Of a DNA stretch of 64,000 nucleotides, positions 23,205 to 36,068 are shown in pieces. The notes beneath the pieces were generated by a model. That model did not search any database, was not told where the DNA came from, and worked only from the letters and a program-made list of their open reading frames with translations. How positions within the stretch are numbered: position 1 is the first letter of the stretch; each line of letters starts with the position of its first letter. This stretch comes from Xestospongia bergquistia (lineage: Eukaryota; Porifera; Demospongiae; Haplosclerida; Petrosiidae), in contig OZ014425.1 of NCBI GenBank assembly GCA_963965975.1, positions 2,369,501 through 2,433,500 on the forward strand. Direction: 5' to 3'. The position numbers and the translations under genes were made by a program.

Positions 23205-24065
23205 CATAGGCGTATCTAGGTCTCTAAAAGTACTAGGGCTTATTAATTATTCATCATTATGAATTAGTAGTTATTAATAGTTATTAACAATTTTAAACTT
23301 TTACTCAACCAAAAACAAGGTATGTTTCCTGTCCCTGAACCCGTTCTGAATGAATGCATCATTTGGATTGCTATACTAGAAAACCTACTGTTGCTTGGTA
23401 CCATCTAGGTTTAAACAATCGACTAAAACAGAAAGTGGAAAATCAATGCCGACTGGTTGAATAGGCTTTTCGGATTTATCTTTAGCTATGTCTGCAGGAC
23501 CATCTACTCTCGGCTTGAGGTTGATGCTACATCACCAACATGTACATTTACGTTAACTCCTGGTATTGTGGATATATCATTACCTATACCCTATGAATCT
23601 GTAGATCAATACCATCACCATCTGTGTCTGCAGAGTACAAGAAAAGTAGAAAGAATAATTTCAAACTACTTCGTTATTAAATTTACAGCTAACCATCTTG
23701 ATCATTTAATCCTCTAATTTCTCTGTCAATTTCTTCATTGCTGTCATTTCCACTGTCATATTCCTCACTCTCTGGAACATTGTATGATTTTTTTGATGGA
23801 CCAGCCTACACCACTACTGCTACTATTACTAGAGGCCCAAGTCTACAAGAGTCTTTTCATATTGGCACTCAGTCTGACTCAGATCACAGTTCATAAAAGA
23901 GGTGCTAATTGCTAACTGTGAAGTCATACATGGCATGTGTTAGTGGTTAATCTTTTTGTGTAAATAAAAGCAATAACTTTATCTTTGAAAAAATGTAATT
24001 AATTTTGGTCTGGCCAAGTTTACCCGGGCAAAGCCCGTGCTGGCCCGGGTCTAAATACGCCTATG
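23205..24065. mobile_element. Non-autonomous hAT-like element with 8 bp target duplication
   Basis: The ends are cataggcgtatctagg at 23205 and, inverted, cataggcgtatttaga ending at 24065. They are flanked by perfect direct repeats cagccaag at 23197-23204 and 24066-24073. An 8 bp duplication and C-A-x-x-GGCG-type ends fit hAT elements. The inner ORF (23457-23717) has no recognised transposase motif. The right end contains a GC-rich stem (acccgggcaaagcccgtgc). Confidence 0.8.
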
Positions 24066-24073
24066 CAGCCAAG

Positions 24074-25280
24074 GCCCAAGGATAGCAATTAATAAATATC
24101 GTTTTCTTGTCAAATCTGTGTTTAAGGCAACAACGTTGTTTGGGATTTTGTTAAAATTTAAAAGGAATTTAGAAAAGTTAAATTTGAATTTTATTTATTT
24201 CTTTTTCATGATTTGACCCGTTCTTTATATTTTATTTTCATCTTAACAAATCTAGCAAGAGGAGAGGGTAGTACCCTTAATATAGAGCATTTGTCTTACA
24301 GCTGGTATAGACAAATTTATTTTATCTCCATGTAAACATCTCTTTAATGTGCCTATTTCTAAGAAAGCTATACATATAATTGAAGTTGAGATGTCACTCG
24401 TGTAGCTCCTGGAATCTTTATGTACATAAATATATTATTTTAAAATTTATCTTAAAGTCCTTTAAAATGAATGAATTTGTGCCACCTAATTTAAGTTGAT
24501 TTTGAAAGTTTTTCATAGCAGAAGTATGTGCTTTTCATGTATATTTGATCAGCTATGGTCTTTGTGTGTTCAAAGTCAATTACCCAATTCCAATAGCACC
24601 ATCCCAAATAATCTTTACAATTGAAGATGGCCTTTCTAGATAGTACTTGTCAAAGTCTTCACAAGATTACAAATTGTTGCAGAATATGATGCAAAGCTAA
24701 CATATGCAATACATGTGTATGTACATAAAAATAATTCAAAGCAAATTTAGTACTACCTAGTTATAAGATGCAAACATGCCAGGTGGAATGATATATATTA
24801 TAGTATTATTCTTACTAGACTACACTTTCAAAAAATATCTATTTCATAATTCCCCAACACTCAACATTCTTAATTCCTTCAAAGAATTGATTCTCTCTCA
24901 AATTTTTTTTCTGGAGTAACATTTTTTGTCTCTATACTCTAGTTTTACTGCAACCAGGACTCCGACAATTTATGTTATCTCCTGATTTAATTTTATACCA
25001 AAATCATGAAGACATTTATCTTTAGCAAAATCAACCCTATACATTTATTGATCAATTACTGTAGTTAAGAAAATGTAATTATATCAGAACACTTCATTCT
25101 TCAGTAAAACATAAAAATTACAAGACAATAAGATATGTGTACCTTCTACCTGTATTGTATGTGTATATCAAATATCATGAACACAGTATTGCCGCTATTG
25201 GCACAAATATTATGGCCACTGTGGATTTTACAACCACATTTCTTTCTAACTTTCCTGAATCAACGTCTAAGCTTATGGTT
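24074..25280. other. No recognisable gene
   Basis: AT-rich sequence with no convincing splice-bounded open frames and no repeats other than short runs. Confidence 0.5.
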
Positions 25281-25289
25281 CCTCTACAT

Positions 25290-25610
25290 TTACAATCTAT
25301 CTACTGGCAACCTCTACAGTCCATCTACTATAGCAGTTTCTAAAGTCTATCTACTACTTGCCTTTATAAACCTACCTACTAGCAACTTCTACAGTCTTTC
25401 TACTAAAAGCCTCAACAAATTTTCTACTAGCAACCACTACAGTCTACTTACAAGAGACTTCTGCAGGCAATGTATACATAACCACTAGCAGCCTATACAG
25501 TCTATCTACTAGCAACCTCTACAATGTAGCCTACTTACTAGCAACCTCTATAGTCTATCTACTAATAACGTCTACAGTTTATCGACTAGCAACCACTACA
25601 CAATATACCT
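25290..25610. repeat. Minisatellite (ctactagcaacctctacagt type)
   Basis: About a dozen diverged units of 20-30 nt with the phrases ctactagcaacc and ctacagtctat. The 117-codon plus-strand ORF at 25135-25488 runs through it and is a by-product of the repeat. Confidence 0.85.
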
Positions 25611-25619
25611 ACTAACAAA

Positions 25620-26645
25620 AAAATCACTAAGCATTAAAACACATTACAGGATCACATGGAAATCCCATGGGAGGAATTTCTTCTGCTCCAGAAAAAAGTT
25701 AAGAAGTGAATACAAGCTCACCTTATCTCTATAAAATCAAACAGTCATGGTAAAGTGCTGGCTACATCAACCCAAATATATTAAATAATGTTATTAAATC
25801 AGGTCTATTGATGAGTACTAACAATATATAAGTTGGGATTTAAGTTATTTTGACAATACAGTAATGAAGCTCCCTTTTCTCTATTTTTAGCAATATGCAC
25901 AAAAGACAAATGATCAACAAATGTTTGTAATGCCTTAATCAACCATTAGCCAAATAAAAGTACCATTTTTACTGGACAATATTGAATATAGCGCTAAAAC
26001 GTTCGTAATGTGCAAAAATAGCACCTTATCAAATACTTCTAATCTCTTGAAAAAATAAATTCTACAAATAAGAAAGTGGCAATGGTGAGTTTAGTTAAAT
26101 AAGCCTATACAATACATTTTGGTAAGTTGTAAAAGAATTATGTCACACTCTTTGTGACATAAACTTTGACATTACATTTGAAAATATGGAGAATCTTTTC
26201 TATATAGCCTTTTAGACTATCAGTGTCACTAGTAACTGTTGAAAGTTTTTGTGTAGTTCTATGGCAAGACTGCAGTTGAATATGCAGCTCTGTTCTCGTC
26301 ACAACTAAGTTTAAGTAGAAGTTGTATTTAAACGAAATTGATACAGTCAGGAACAAACAAAATCAGGTATTTATCTGAAATTGAATAAAGAACAAAGATC
26401 AAACTAAATGGAAGGACAATGAACAAAGATAAGAACTATTACAGAAATCAGGAATGAGGCAGGCTTACACACACTTAATTAACACTTAAATGATTCAAAG
26501 AAAATGTGGTTATAGATTTAAAGATAGACTAAATTACACACAAATATCTTGCATGAGTCTCAAATAGTTGTATCACATATAGAAACAGGTTGACAGAAGT
26601 GGTTCATTATTACAAAACAGATCATATGTGATCCATTATTATATA
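25620..26645. other. No recognisable gene
   Basis: AT-rich sequence with no supported coding, RNA or repeat feature. Confidence 0.5.
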
Positions 26646-26653
26646 CTATACAT

Positions 26654-27135
26654 CAGGCTTGGGGTCAAATATATGAGTATTTGTATTTAGCTGTATTTAA
26701 ATACTTTTTTTGAGTATTTGTATTTGTATTTTGAAATTTTGAAACAGGAAGTATTTGTATTTGTATTTGAAATACTTCATGAAATCTTTAAATACTCCTT
26801 TTTAAATTGTTTGTTTCTGTGGAAAGACTATTCAGCATAGTAGGAAAAGTTTTTCCTGCCCTGATCAATGTTGCCTAACTGACAAAACATTTGAAGAGAT
26901 TATCAATAATTTGTAATGATTAGTTCATTATATGTAAAGCAAATAATGGGGATTTTCCTGCTGGGATAGTATAAAGAAGTATTTGGAAAGCATTTAAATA
27001 CTTTTCAAAGTATTTGTATTTGTATTTGAAATACATTCCTGCTAGAAGTATTTGTATTTGTATATTGTATTTCATGTTTTGAGAGTATTTGTATTTGTAT
27101 TTAAATACTATTCAATGTATTTGACCCCATGCCTG
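26654..27135 (+). mobile_element. hAT-derived element with 8 bp target duplication and transposase remnant
   Basis: The ends are caggcttggggtcaaatat at 26654 and, inverted, caggcatggggtcaaatac ending at 27135. They are flanked by ctatacat at 26646-26653 and 27136-27143. Between them, on the plus strand near 26815-26925, lies SVERLFSIVGKVFPALINVA, then a stop and LTKHLKRL, which matches the C-terminal dimerisation region of hAT transposases. The outer parts are filled with gtatttgtatttgtattt repeats in both directions. It is an internally deleted, inactive copy. Confidence 0.85.
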
Positions 27136-27143
27136 CTATACAT

Positions 27144-28476
27144 ATAAATTATGTAACAAAACTGTAAAAGATAATTCATTGCAAATTGATTTAATTTTAA
27201 ATACAGTGTATACAGGTTGCATAGTTATGAAAAATATCTACATATAATACTATTAATTACTAATGTATTACGAAAGTGAAGGTGATATAGCTAGAATTAG
27301 TAAAAGCAATAGGTTACGCTTATTTTCAGTAAAAATAAATTTGCAATTGCAATCTGTACATATAACTAGTGGTAATTATACTGTTGAATATCAGATTTAT
27401 CCCAAGTATTGCTGTGAAGTACTTCATATATCTAAAGTGTATAGTCTGTTATGTTCATATCAGGTCATTGTGACAATTGGGAATTATAAGAGTTGATAAA
27501 TAGAATTTTATATTTTTAGGTTTCTCTGTTTTCAAGTATAACATTTGAGAAATAACAAGTCATAAGTCAAGATTCTTTAGTCATTTCTGTCATTTGTCTT
27601 CACAGTCATCTATTTTTGTAATTGTCTGGGATGTTCTAATGTATCACTACATTATATTATAAAGATATTTTGGATATACTATGTACAGCAAACTCAGACA
27701 TCAAATAGTGCCAGTAATACTACTTTTAAATAATGAATATTTTATGAGTTTTCTTTGTTCTCATTATCTAGACAGATAGTTAATGTGTGGACAGGATATT
27801 ATAAGATCTTTGTTACTGGCATCTTCTTGTGCTTTTTTTCTTGGACACTTCTGGTGTGTGTTTTATTATCAGCTTATTGCCCTAATAATCCATTATTTTT
27901 TGTAATATATGCACTTGCATATCTTTGTACTGTAGCTGGTTTTCGAAACTACTCCTCTCATGAATTTTATCAAGTTTGATTGTACTCAACTATGCTAGGA
28001 AGAACAAGTACCCAAAGAATTGCAGTGCCTTGACCTACTGGGAGGTGGACTACCATACCAAATCACTCATCATCAGCACTTTATATTAGATAACGCATAT
28101 AATGTACTTTATATCAGAGAAATTAAAATTTGTTTTACCTCTTTTAATGTGTTTCCTGTAAAGGAAACAACAGACACCCTTAATGTTAACTGCGATTGCA
28201 GCAAAATTACTCCTGCTCTGCTCTACTAAATGGCTTTTTGAAAGCCACCATTACAAGACGTTGTGCTGTTGTTGTTTACTAGAATGGGACTGTGGCTGAT
28301 TCGATAGTATTTGTTGTAAACTGCTCTATTAAGTATTCTTTAATTCAATATACTGAGACTTTATAAGACAGTATCTTACATACTAAAGCTCTTTCCTCCT
28401 CTCTCATGCACTCACTCTAGCTCACTCACTCTTTTTCTCATCTTGTCTAATATGTCAGTTAAATCATTGTCTCCAT
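27144..28476. other. AT-rich stretch with weak ORFs only
   Basis: Open frames at 27263-27496, 27755-27979 and 28020-28229 on the plus strand have no recognised motif. The middle one is strongly hydrophobic (GIFLCFFSWTLLVCVLLSAY), like two membrane segments, and could be an exon of a membrane protein. Support is weak. Confidence 0.3.
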
Positions 28477-28478
28477 TT

Positions 28479-28690
28479 ATATGGACTCCAACTAAACCTT
28501 GGCATTCGCGATTTCATAATAGTATAATTTGTTGTTAAGCTGCATTCAAATGTGACAATATGCACCTTTAATAATATTATTATACCTTAGCAGTAGTGAC
28601 AACACAGTTGACCTCTCCTCTATAAGTACTCATATTTGTACCAAAAGCTTTGATCACTCCAGACACTTTGGTGAAACGATTTTTTTCACA
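28479..28690 (-). repeat. Duplicated segment (copy 2) with a minus-strand exon-like stretch
   Basis: The partner of 1-240. On the minus strand, about 28676-28587 reads FTKVSGVIKAFGTNMSTYRG then EVNCVVTTAK and ends at a gtataa donor-like site. The protein family is not recognised. The copy at the window start has indels that break the frame. Confidence 0.5.
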
Positions 28691-28856
28691 CTTAGCTTCT
28701 TTGAGCAATTAACTTTAGCATACCAATTCGTGAATGTCATTGATTCATATACAGGTGGTTGATTGTTTGAATAATCAAATTATTTTTCACCCAGTTTGTT
28801 AGTGAGGAGTGGAATTCATCATGCATACTTGTATATCACACAGTCAAAAATCAAAC

Positions 28857-28921
28857 AGTAAGGGGGCAGAGCCCCCCCCCCAATTTCAAAAGTGGGGGGG
28901 CTCCATCCCCCTGCCCCCTAG
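28857..28921. repeat. G/C-rich hairpin, small palindromic element
   Basis: The arms taagggggcagagcccc and its near reverse complement (ccatccccctgccccct side) face each other around an AT-rich loop, with runs of 10 C and 7 G. In AT-rich surroundings this stands out. It may be a small fold-back element. Confidence 0.75.
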
Positions 28922-29876
28922 TTCTCTACAACTGATTAATAAACGTATATTCAGACAGACAATGTTCATTGTGTACTATAGATAAGATATACGGAGTTAT
29001 ATAGTTGTTATTATCATGGCGCAATATCCATCATCAACTGAACATTCTCAGTTCACAATAGTGCCACATTTCTACAGTGTGTCAGCATTTTACTTCTGCA
29101 GGGCTGTTTAGCAAGACTACTGGCACCAAATTTGTACTAGAAATTAATAAATTTAGATGCCATTCCTTCATTTTAGCAACCGTGTGTCTCGACTTTACTT
29201 CTGCAGGGCTGTTTAGCAAGGCAGAAGAAGGAACTGGATTCCATACAGACGAGTCATTTGACAGTGATGTTCCTCGCTACAACAAAAGGGAAAGACAGTA
29301 GTCAAATACGGTCAGAGTAGCAGTACTCCACGTGTGTGTGTATATCTAGCTTGCCCAACTTAAGTTTTAAATTCAGTACTTTTAGTGCATCTGTTATCTG
29401 AACTAACCCTGTGATAAGTCAAAAATATCTCACTAGTCTTTTCTCTGTAATATATAGACTTTAGTAATCAGTATATTTAGCACAATGTAGCAAGTCTGAA
29501 TAATATTAGTCACGTGTTTTATTAACTACAAGCCTATTTACCCCCATTGCGTCTACTTTTGTATCAGTATCAGCTTGTTTGATAATGATGTTCCTCACTG
29601 CAACAAAAGGGAAAGACAGTAGTAACAAATATGGTCAGAGTAGCAGTACTCATGTATGTTAGTATATCTAGCTTGACTTTTAAATTCAGTGAGATTTAGC
29701 TCTTAGTTTTAGTGCATTTATTACCTTAACTAAGCCTGTAATAAGTCATTTTAAAACATAATATCTTACCTGTCCTTGTCTATATAATATATACACTTTG
29801 GTAACCAGTATATTTAGTATAATGTAGCAAGTCACGTGTTTTTACAGGCTTTTTACCACCATTGTGTCTGCTGTGG

Positions 29877-32800
29877 TATCAGTATCAGCTTGTAATGGTT
29901 TGTACTAGAAATCATGGACTGCATTACTTCATTTTAGCAATCAATGTGTCAGGACTTTATTTCTGCAGGGCTGTTTAACAAGACATAAGAAGGAACTGTA
30001 TTCCATGCAGTTCCATGTGTGTTAGTATATTCAGTGATCTTTAGCCCCTAGGTTTAGCGCATCTGTTATCTGAACTAAGCCTGTCGTAAGTCATTTGGAA
30101 ACATATCTGACTAGTCCTTTTCCAGTATATTTAGTACAATGTAGCCCATTTAAATCTATTGTGTCTACTTTTGTATCAGTATCAGCTTGTAATGGTTTGT
30201 CACAATTTTTTTTGCAGCGCTATTTACCCTCACTGTCTCTACGTTTGTGTCAGTATCAGCTTGTGCTGCATTATTATTGGTTGGTTGTTGTATTGTGTAT
30301 ACTTATGAATATGATTATCATGTGTAGACTTCCTGTCCCGTAAGTTATGTATGCACTATGTATTATAAAATGTGCATATTGTGGAGATTTTTTTGAGTCT
30401 TGAGTATTGTCCTATATCATACGTGAATGTGTTTGTAATGGTTGTACTACAAATCATTAGAAATGCATTACTTCATTTTAGCAACTAATGTGTTAGGACT
30501 TCACTTCTACAGGGCTGTGGAGCAAGACAGAAGAAGGAACTGTATTCCATGAAGGCAATTCCTCGCTACAAGAAAGGGAAAGACAGTAGTAACAAACACG
30601 GTCAGAGAAGCAGTACTCCATGTGCTGTAGTATATGACTTTTAAATTCAGTGAGCTTTAGCCCTTAGTTTTAGTGTTTTGTTATCTTAACTAAGCTTATC
30701 GTAAGTCTTTTTGAAATATAATATCTCACTAGTCCGTAATATAAAGACTTCAGTAACTGGTATATTTTGTACAATATATATAGCGAGTCTCAATAAAATT
30801 AGTCGAGCATTTTTATTTAGTACAAGCCTTTTTACCCCCATAGTGTTTACTTTTGTATGAGTATGACTTTGTAATGGTTTATACTAGAAAACTTAGGACA
30901 TTACTTCTGCAGGGCCATTTAGCAAGAAAGAAGAAGGAACTGAATTCCGTTTTGCCAAGTCATTTAACAGTGTTCTGCAGTAAATAACGTTCCTCGCTAC
31001 AGCCCTAAGGCAAATAAATAGTGTCAATACTTCATGTGCATTAGTATATCTACCTTCACTTTAAATTCAATGAGCTTTAGCCCTATCTACCTTGACTTTA
31101 AATTCAATGAGCTTTATCCCTCTCTACCTTGACTTTAAATTCAATGAGCTTTATCCCTATCTACCTTGACTTAAAATTCAATGAGCTTTAGCCCTATCTA
31201 CCTTGACTTAAAATTCAATGAGCTTTAGTCTTGTCTACCTTGACTTTAAATTCAATGAGCTTTAGCCCTTAGTTTAGTGCTTTTGTAGTATCAGTTTGTA
31301 ATAGTTTGTGCTAGACAGCATTACTTCGTTTTAGCAAGCAATGAATCATGACTTTATTTAGCAAGACAGAAGAAGGAACTGGATTTCATTCAACCAAATC
31401 ATTCGACAGTGTTCTCTGCAGTAAATCCGAGACAATAATGTTCCTCGGTACAGCCCAAGGGTAAATAAATACAGTCAAGTGTCAATACTTCATGTTTGTT
31501 AGTATCTCTAGCTTGACTTTAAACTTATTGTGTCTACTTTTGTACCAGTATCAGCTTGTAATGGTTTGTACTAGAAATCATGGACTGCATTACTTCATTT
31601 TAGCAATCAATGTGTCAGGACTTTATTTCTGCAGGGCTGTTTAACAAGACATAAGAAGGAACTGTATTCCATGCAGTTCCATGTGTGTTAGTATATTCAG
31701 TGATCTTTAGCCCCTAGGTTTAGCGCATTGAACTAAGCCTGTCGTAAGTCTTTTGGAAACATATCTGACTAGTCCTTTTCCAGTATATTTAGTACAATGT
31801 AGCCCATTTAAATCTATTGTGTCTACTTTTGTATCAGTATCAGCTTGTAATGGTTTGTCACAATTTTTTTGCAGCGCTATTTACCCTCACTGTCTCTATG
31901 TTTGTGTCAGTATCAGCTTGTGCTGCATTATTATTGGTTGGTTGTTGTATTGTGTATACTTATGAATATGATTATCATGTGTAGACTTCCTGTCCCGTAA
32001 GTTATGTATGCACTATGTATTATAAAATGTGCATATTGTGGAGATTTTTTTGAGTCTTGAGTATTGTCCTATATCATACGTGAATGTGTTTGTAATGGTT
32101 GTACTACAAATCATTAGAAATGCATTACTTCATTTTAGCAACTAATGTGTTAGGACTTCACTTCTACAGGGCTGTGGAGCAAGACAGAAGAAGGAACTGT
32201 ATTCCATGAAGGCAATTCCTCGCTACAAGAAAGGGAAAGACAGTAGTAACAAACACGGTCAGAGAAGCAGTACTCCATGTGCTGTAGTATATGACTTTTA
32301 AATTCAGTGAGCTTTAGCCCTTAGTTTTAGTGTTTTGTTATCTTAACTAAGCTTATCGTAAGTCTTTTTGAAATATAATATCTCACTAGTCCGTAATATA
32401 AAGACTTCAGTAACTGGTATATTTTGTAAAATATATATAGCGAGTCTCAATAAAATTAGTCGAGCATTTTTATTTAGTACAAGCCTTTTACCCCCATAGT
32501 GTTTACTTTTGTATGAGTATGACTTTGTAATGGTTTATTACTTCTGCAGGGCCATTTAGCAAGAAAGAAGAAGGAACTGAATTCCGTTTTGCCAAGTCAT
32601 TTAACAGTGTTCTGCAGTAAATAACGTTCCTCGCTACAGCCCTAAGGCAAATAAATAGTGTCAATACTTCATGTGCATTAGTATATCTACCTTCACTTTA
32701 AATTCAATGAGCTTTAGCCCTATCTACCTTGACTTTAAATTCAATGAGCTTTATCCCTCTCTACCTTGACTTTGAATTCAATGAGCTTTATCCCTATCTA

Positions 32801-33075
32801 CCTTGACTTAAAATTCAATGAGCTTTAGTCTTGTCTACCTTGACTTTAAATTCAATGAGCTTTAGCCCTTAGTTTAGTGCTTTTGTAGTATCAGCTTGTA
32901 ATAGTTTGTGCTAGACAGCATTACTTCGTTTTAGCAAGCAATGAATCATGACTTTATTTAGCAAGACAGAAGAAGGAACTGGATTTCATTCAGCCAAATC
33001 ATTCGACAGTGTTCTCTGCAGTAAATCCGAGACAATAATGTTCCTTGGTACAGACCAAGGCTAAATAAATACAGT
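29877..33075. repeat. 1.66 kb tandem duplication within the array
   Basis: 29877-31542 and 31543-33075 are nearly identical apart from short indels. This gives the twin ORFs at 30095 and 31753. Confidence 0.85.
31044..31270. repeat. 38 bp subrepeat cluster inside the array spacer
   Basis: About six copies of the unit tctaccttgactttaaattc plus aatgagctttagcccta. Similar clusters sit at 32680-32870, 35180-35330, 35610-35705, 41505-41660 and 42930-43080. This is a second level of tandem repetition built from the spacer of the large unit. Confidence 0.85.
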
Positions 33076-35925
33076 CAAGTGTCAATACTTCATGGGCGTT
33101 AGTATATCTTGCTTGACTTCAAATTGAATGAGCTTTAGCCCTTAGTTTAGTGCATTTGTAGTATCAGCTTGTAATGGTTTGTAGTAGAAATCTTAGACAG
33201 CATTACTTCGTTAGCAACCAATGAGTGACGACTTTATTTCTGCAGGGCTGTTTAGCAAGACAGAAGAAGGAATTGGATTCCATTCTGCCAAGTCAGTTGA
33301 CAGTGTTCTGCAGTAAATAATGTTCCTTGCTACAGCTCATGGGCAAGTAAATACAGTCAGAGTATCAATACTTCATGTGTGTTGGTATGACTAGCTTGAC
33401 TTTAATGAGCTTTAGCCCTTAGTTTAGTGCATTTGTTAAAGCCTGTATTAAGTCATTATAAAACATAATATCTCACCTTTCCTTGTCTCTATAATATATA
33501 CACTTTAATAACCAGTATGTTTAGTACAATATAGTAAGTCTGAATAATATTAGTCAAGTGTTTTTAAAAGGCTTTTTACCACCATTGTGTCTGCTTTGGT
33601 ATCAGTATCAGCTTGAAAAGGTTTGTACTAGAAATCTTAGGCAACATTACTACTTTAGCAGCCAACGTTTCAGGACTTTACTTCAACAGGGCTGTTTAGC
33701 AAGATGGAAGAAGGAACTGCATTCCATTCAACCAAGTCATTTGACAGCGTTCTTGCAGTTCCTTGCTACTGCCCAAGGGCAAATAAATATGGTCAGAGTA
33801 GCAGTACTCCATGTGTGTTAGTATATTCAGTGATCTTTAGCCCCTAGGTTTAGCGCATCTGTTATCTGAACTAAGCCTGTCATAAGTCATTTGGAAACAT
33901 ATCTGACTAGTCCTTTTCCAGTATATTTAGTACAATGTAGCCCATTTAAACCTATTGTGTCTACTTTTGCATCAGTATCAGCTTGTAATGGTTTGTACTA
34001 GAAATCATGGACTGCATTACTTCATTTTAGCAATCAATGTGTCAGGACTTTATTTCTGCAGGGCTGTTTAACAAGACAAAAGAAAGAACTGTATTCCATG
34101 CAGCCAAGTGATTTGACAGTCTTGTCTGCAATAAATCTTAGACGATGATGTTATTAGCTAGAACAAAAGAAATTGAGTCAGATTTAGCCCTTAGTTTTAG
34201 TGCATCTTTTATGCAAACTAAGCCTGTAATAAGTCATATGGAAACATATCTGACTTCCTTTTCTCTAATATATAAACTTCAGTAACCAATATATTTAGTA
34301 CAATGTAGTCTGAATAATATTTGTCAAATGTTTTATCACTACAAGCCTATTTAGCCCCATTATGTCTACCTTTATTTAGTACAAGCCCATTTAAACCTAT
34401 TGTTTCTACTTTTGTATCAGTATCAGCTTGTAATGGTTTGTCACAACTTTATTTCTGCAGGGCTATTTACCCTCACTGTCTCTACATTTGTGTCAGTATC
34501 AGCTTGTGCTGTATTATTGGTTGGTTGTTGTATTGTGTATACTTATGAATATGATTATGATGTGTAGACTTCCTGTCCCGTAAGTTATCTATGCACTATG
34601 TATTATAAAATGTGCATATTGTGGAGATTTTTTTGAGTCTTGAGTATTGTCCTATATCATGTGTTTGTAATGGTTGTACTACAAATCATTAGAAATGCAT
34701 TACTTCATTTTAGCAACTAATGTGTTAGGACTTTACATCTACAGGGCTGTGGAGCAAGACAGAAGAAGGAACTGGATTCCATTTGGCCAAGTCATTTAAC
34801 AGTGTTCTGCAGTAAATAACGTTCCTCTCTACAGCCCTAAGGCAAATAAATACAATCAGAATGTCATTACTTCATGTGCGTTAGTATATCCACCTTGACT
34901 TTAAATTGAATGAGCTTTAGCCCTTAGTTTTAGTGCATTTGTAGTATCAGCTTGTAATGGTCTGTACTAGAAATCATACACAGCATTACTTCATTTTAGC
35001 AACCAATGAATCACGACTTTATTTCTGCAGGGCTGTTTAACAAGACAGAAGAAGGAACTGGATTCCATTCAGCAAAATCATTTGACAGTGTTCTCTGCAG
35101 TAAATCCGAGACAATAATGTTCCTCGCTACAACCCAAAGGCAAATAAATAGTGTCAATACTTCATGTGCATTAGTATATTTACCTTCACTTTAAATTCAA
35201 TGAGCTTTAGCCCTATCTACCTTGACTTTAAATTCAATGAGCTTTAGCCCTATCTACCTTGACTTTAAATTCAATAAGCTTTAGTCTTATCTACCTTGAC
35301 TTTAAATTCAATGAGCTTTAGCCCTTAGTTTAGTGCTTTTGTAGTATCAGCTTGTAATAGTTTGTGCTAGACAGCATTAATTCCTTTTAGCAAGCAATGA
35401 ATCATGACTTTATTTAGCAAGACAGAAGAAGGAACTGGATTTAATTCAGCCAAATCATTTGACAGTGTTCTCTGCAATAAATGCGAGACAATAATGTTCC
35501 TCGGTACAGCCCAAGGGTAAATAAATACAGTCAAGTGTCAATACTTCATGTGCATTAGTATACCTAGCTTGAGTTTAAACTATTGTGTCTGCTTTTGTAT
35601 CAGTATCAGCAATGAGCTTTAGCCCTATCTACCTTGACTTTAAATTCAATGAGCTTTAGCCTTATCTACCTTGACTTAAAAATTCAATGAGCTTTAGCCC
35701 TTAGTTTAGTGCTTTTGTAGTATCAACTTGTATTAGTTTGCGCTAGACAGCATTACTTCGTTTTAGCAAGCAATGAATCATGACTTTATTTAGAAAGACA
35801 GAAGAAGGAACTGGATTTCATTCAACCAAATCATTCGACAGTGTTCTCTGCAGTAAATCCGAGACAATGATGTTCCTCACTACAGCCTAAGGGTAAATAA
35901 AATTGGACGAGTGTTTTTATTTATT

Positions 35926-36068
35926 TAGCCTCGTACCCAGACTTTTGCGATAGAAAAGAAACCCTGGTCATTACTGCTTGTGCTTTCGCGTAATTATTGA
36001 CATCACATTGACACGCAAACAGTAGTTACCAGGCTCTTTTCTATTGCGAAAGCTTGTCTACAAGGCTA
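35926..36068. mobile_element. Short (143 bp) TAGCCTCGTACCCAG-type MITE
   Basis: The left end tagcctcgtacccagac and the right end cttgtctacaaggcta are imperfect inverted repeats. The right flank attttgtac matches atttagtac at the left flank of the copies at 4895 and 49782, suggesting a 9 bp target duplication at this site. It has only the terminal regions. Confidence 0.75.

Noticed and set aside
25135-25488. 117-codon plus-strand ORF
   Set aside because: It runs through the ctactagcaacc minisatellite, which explains its length.
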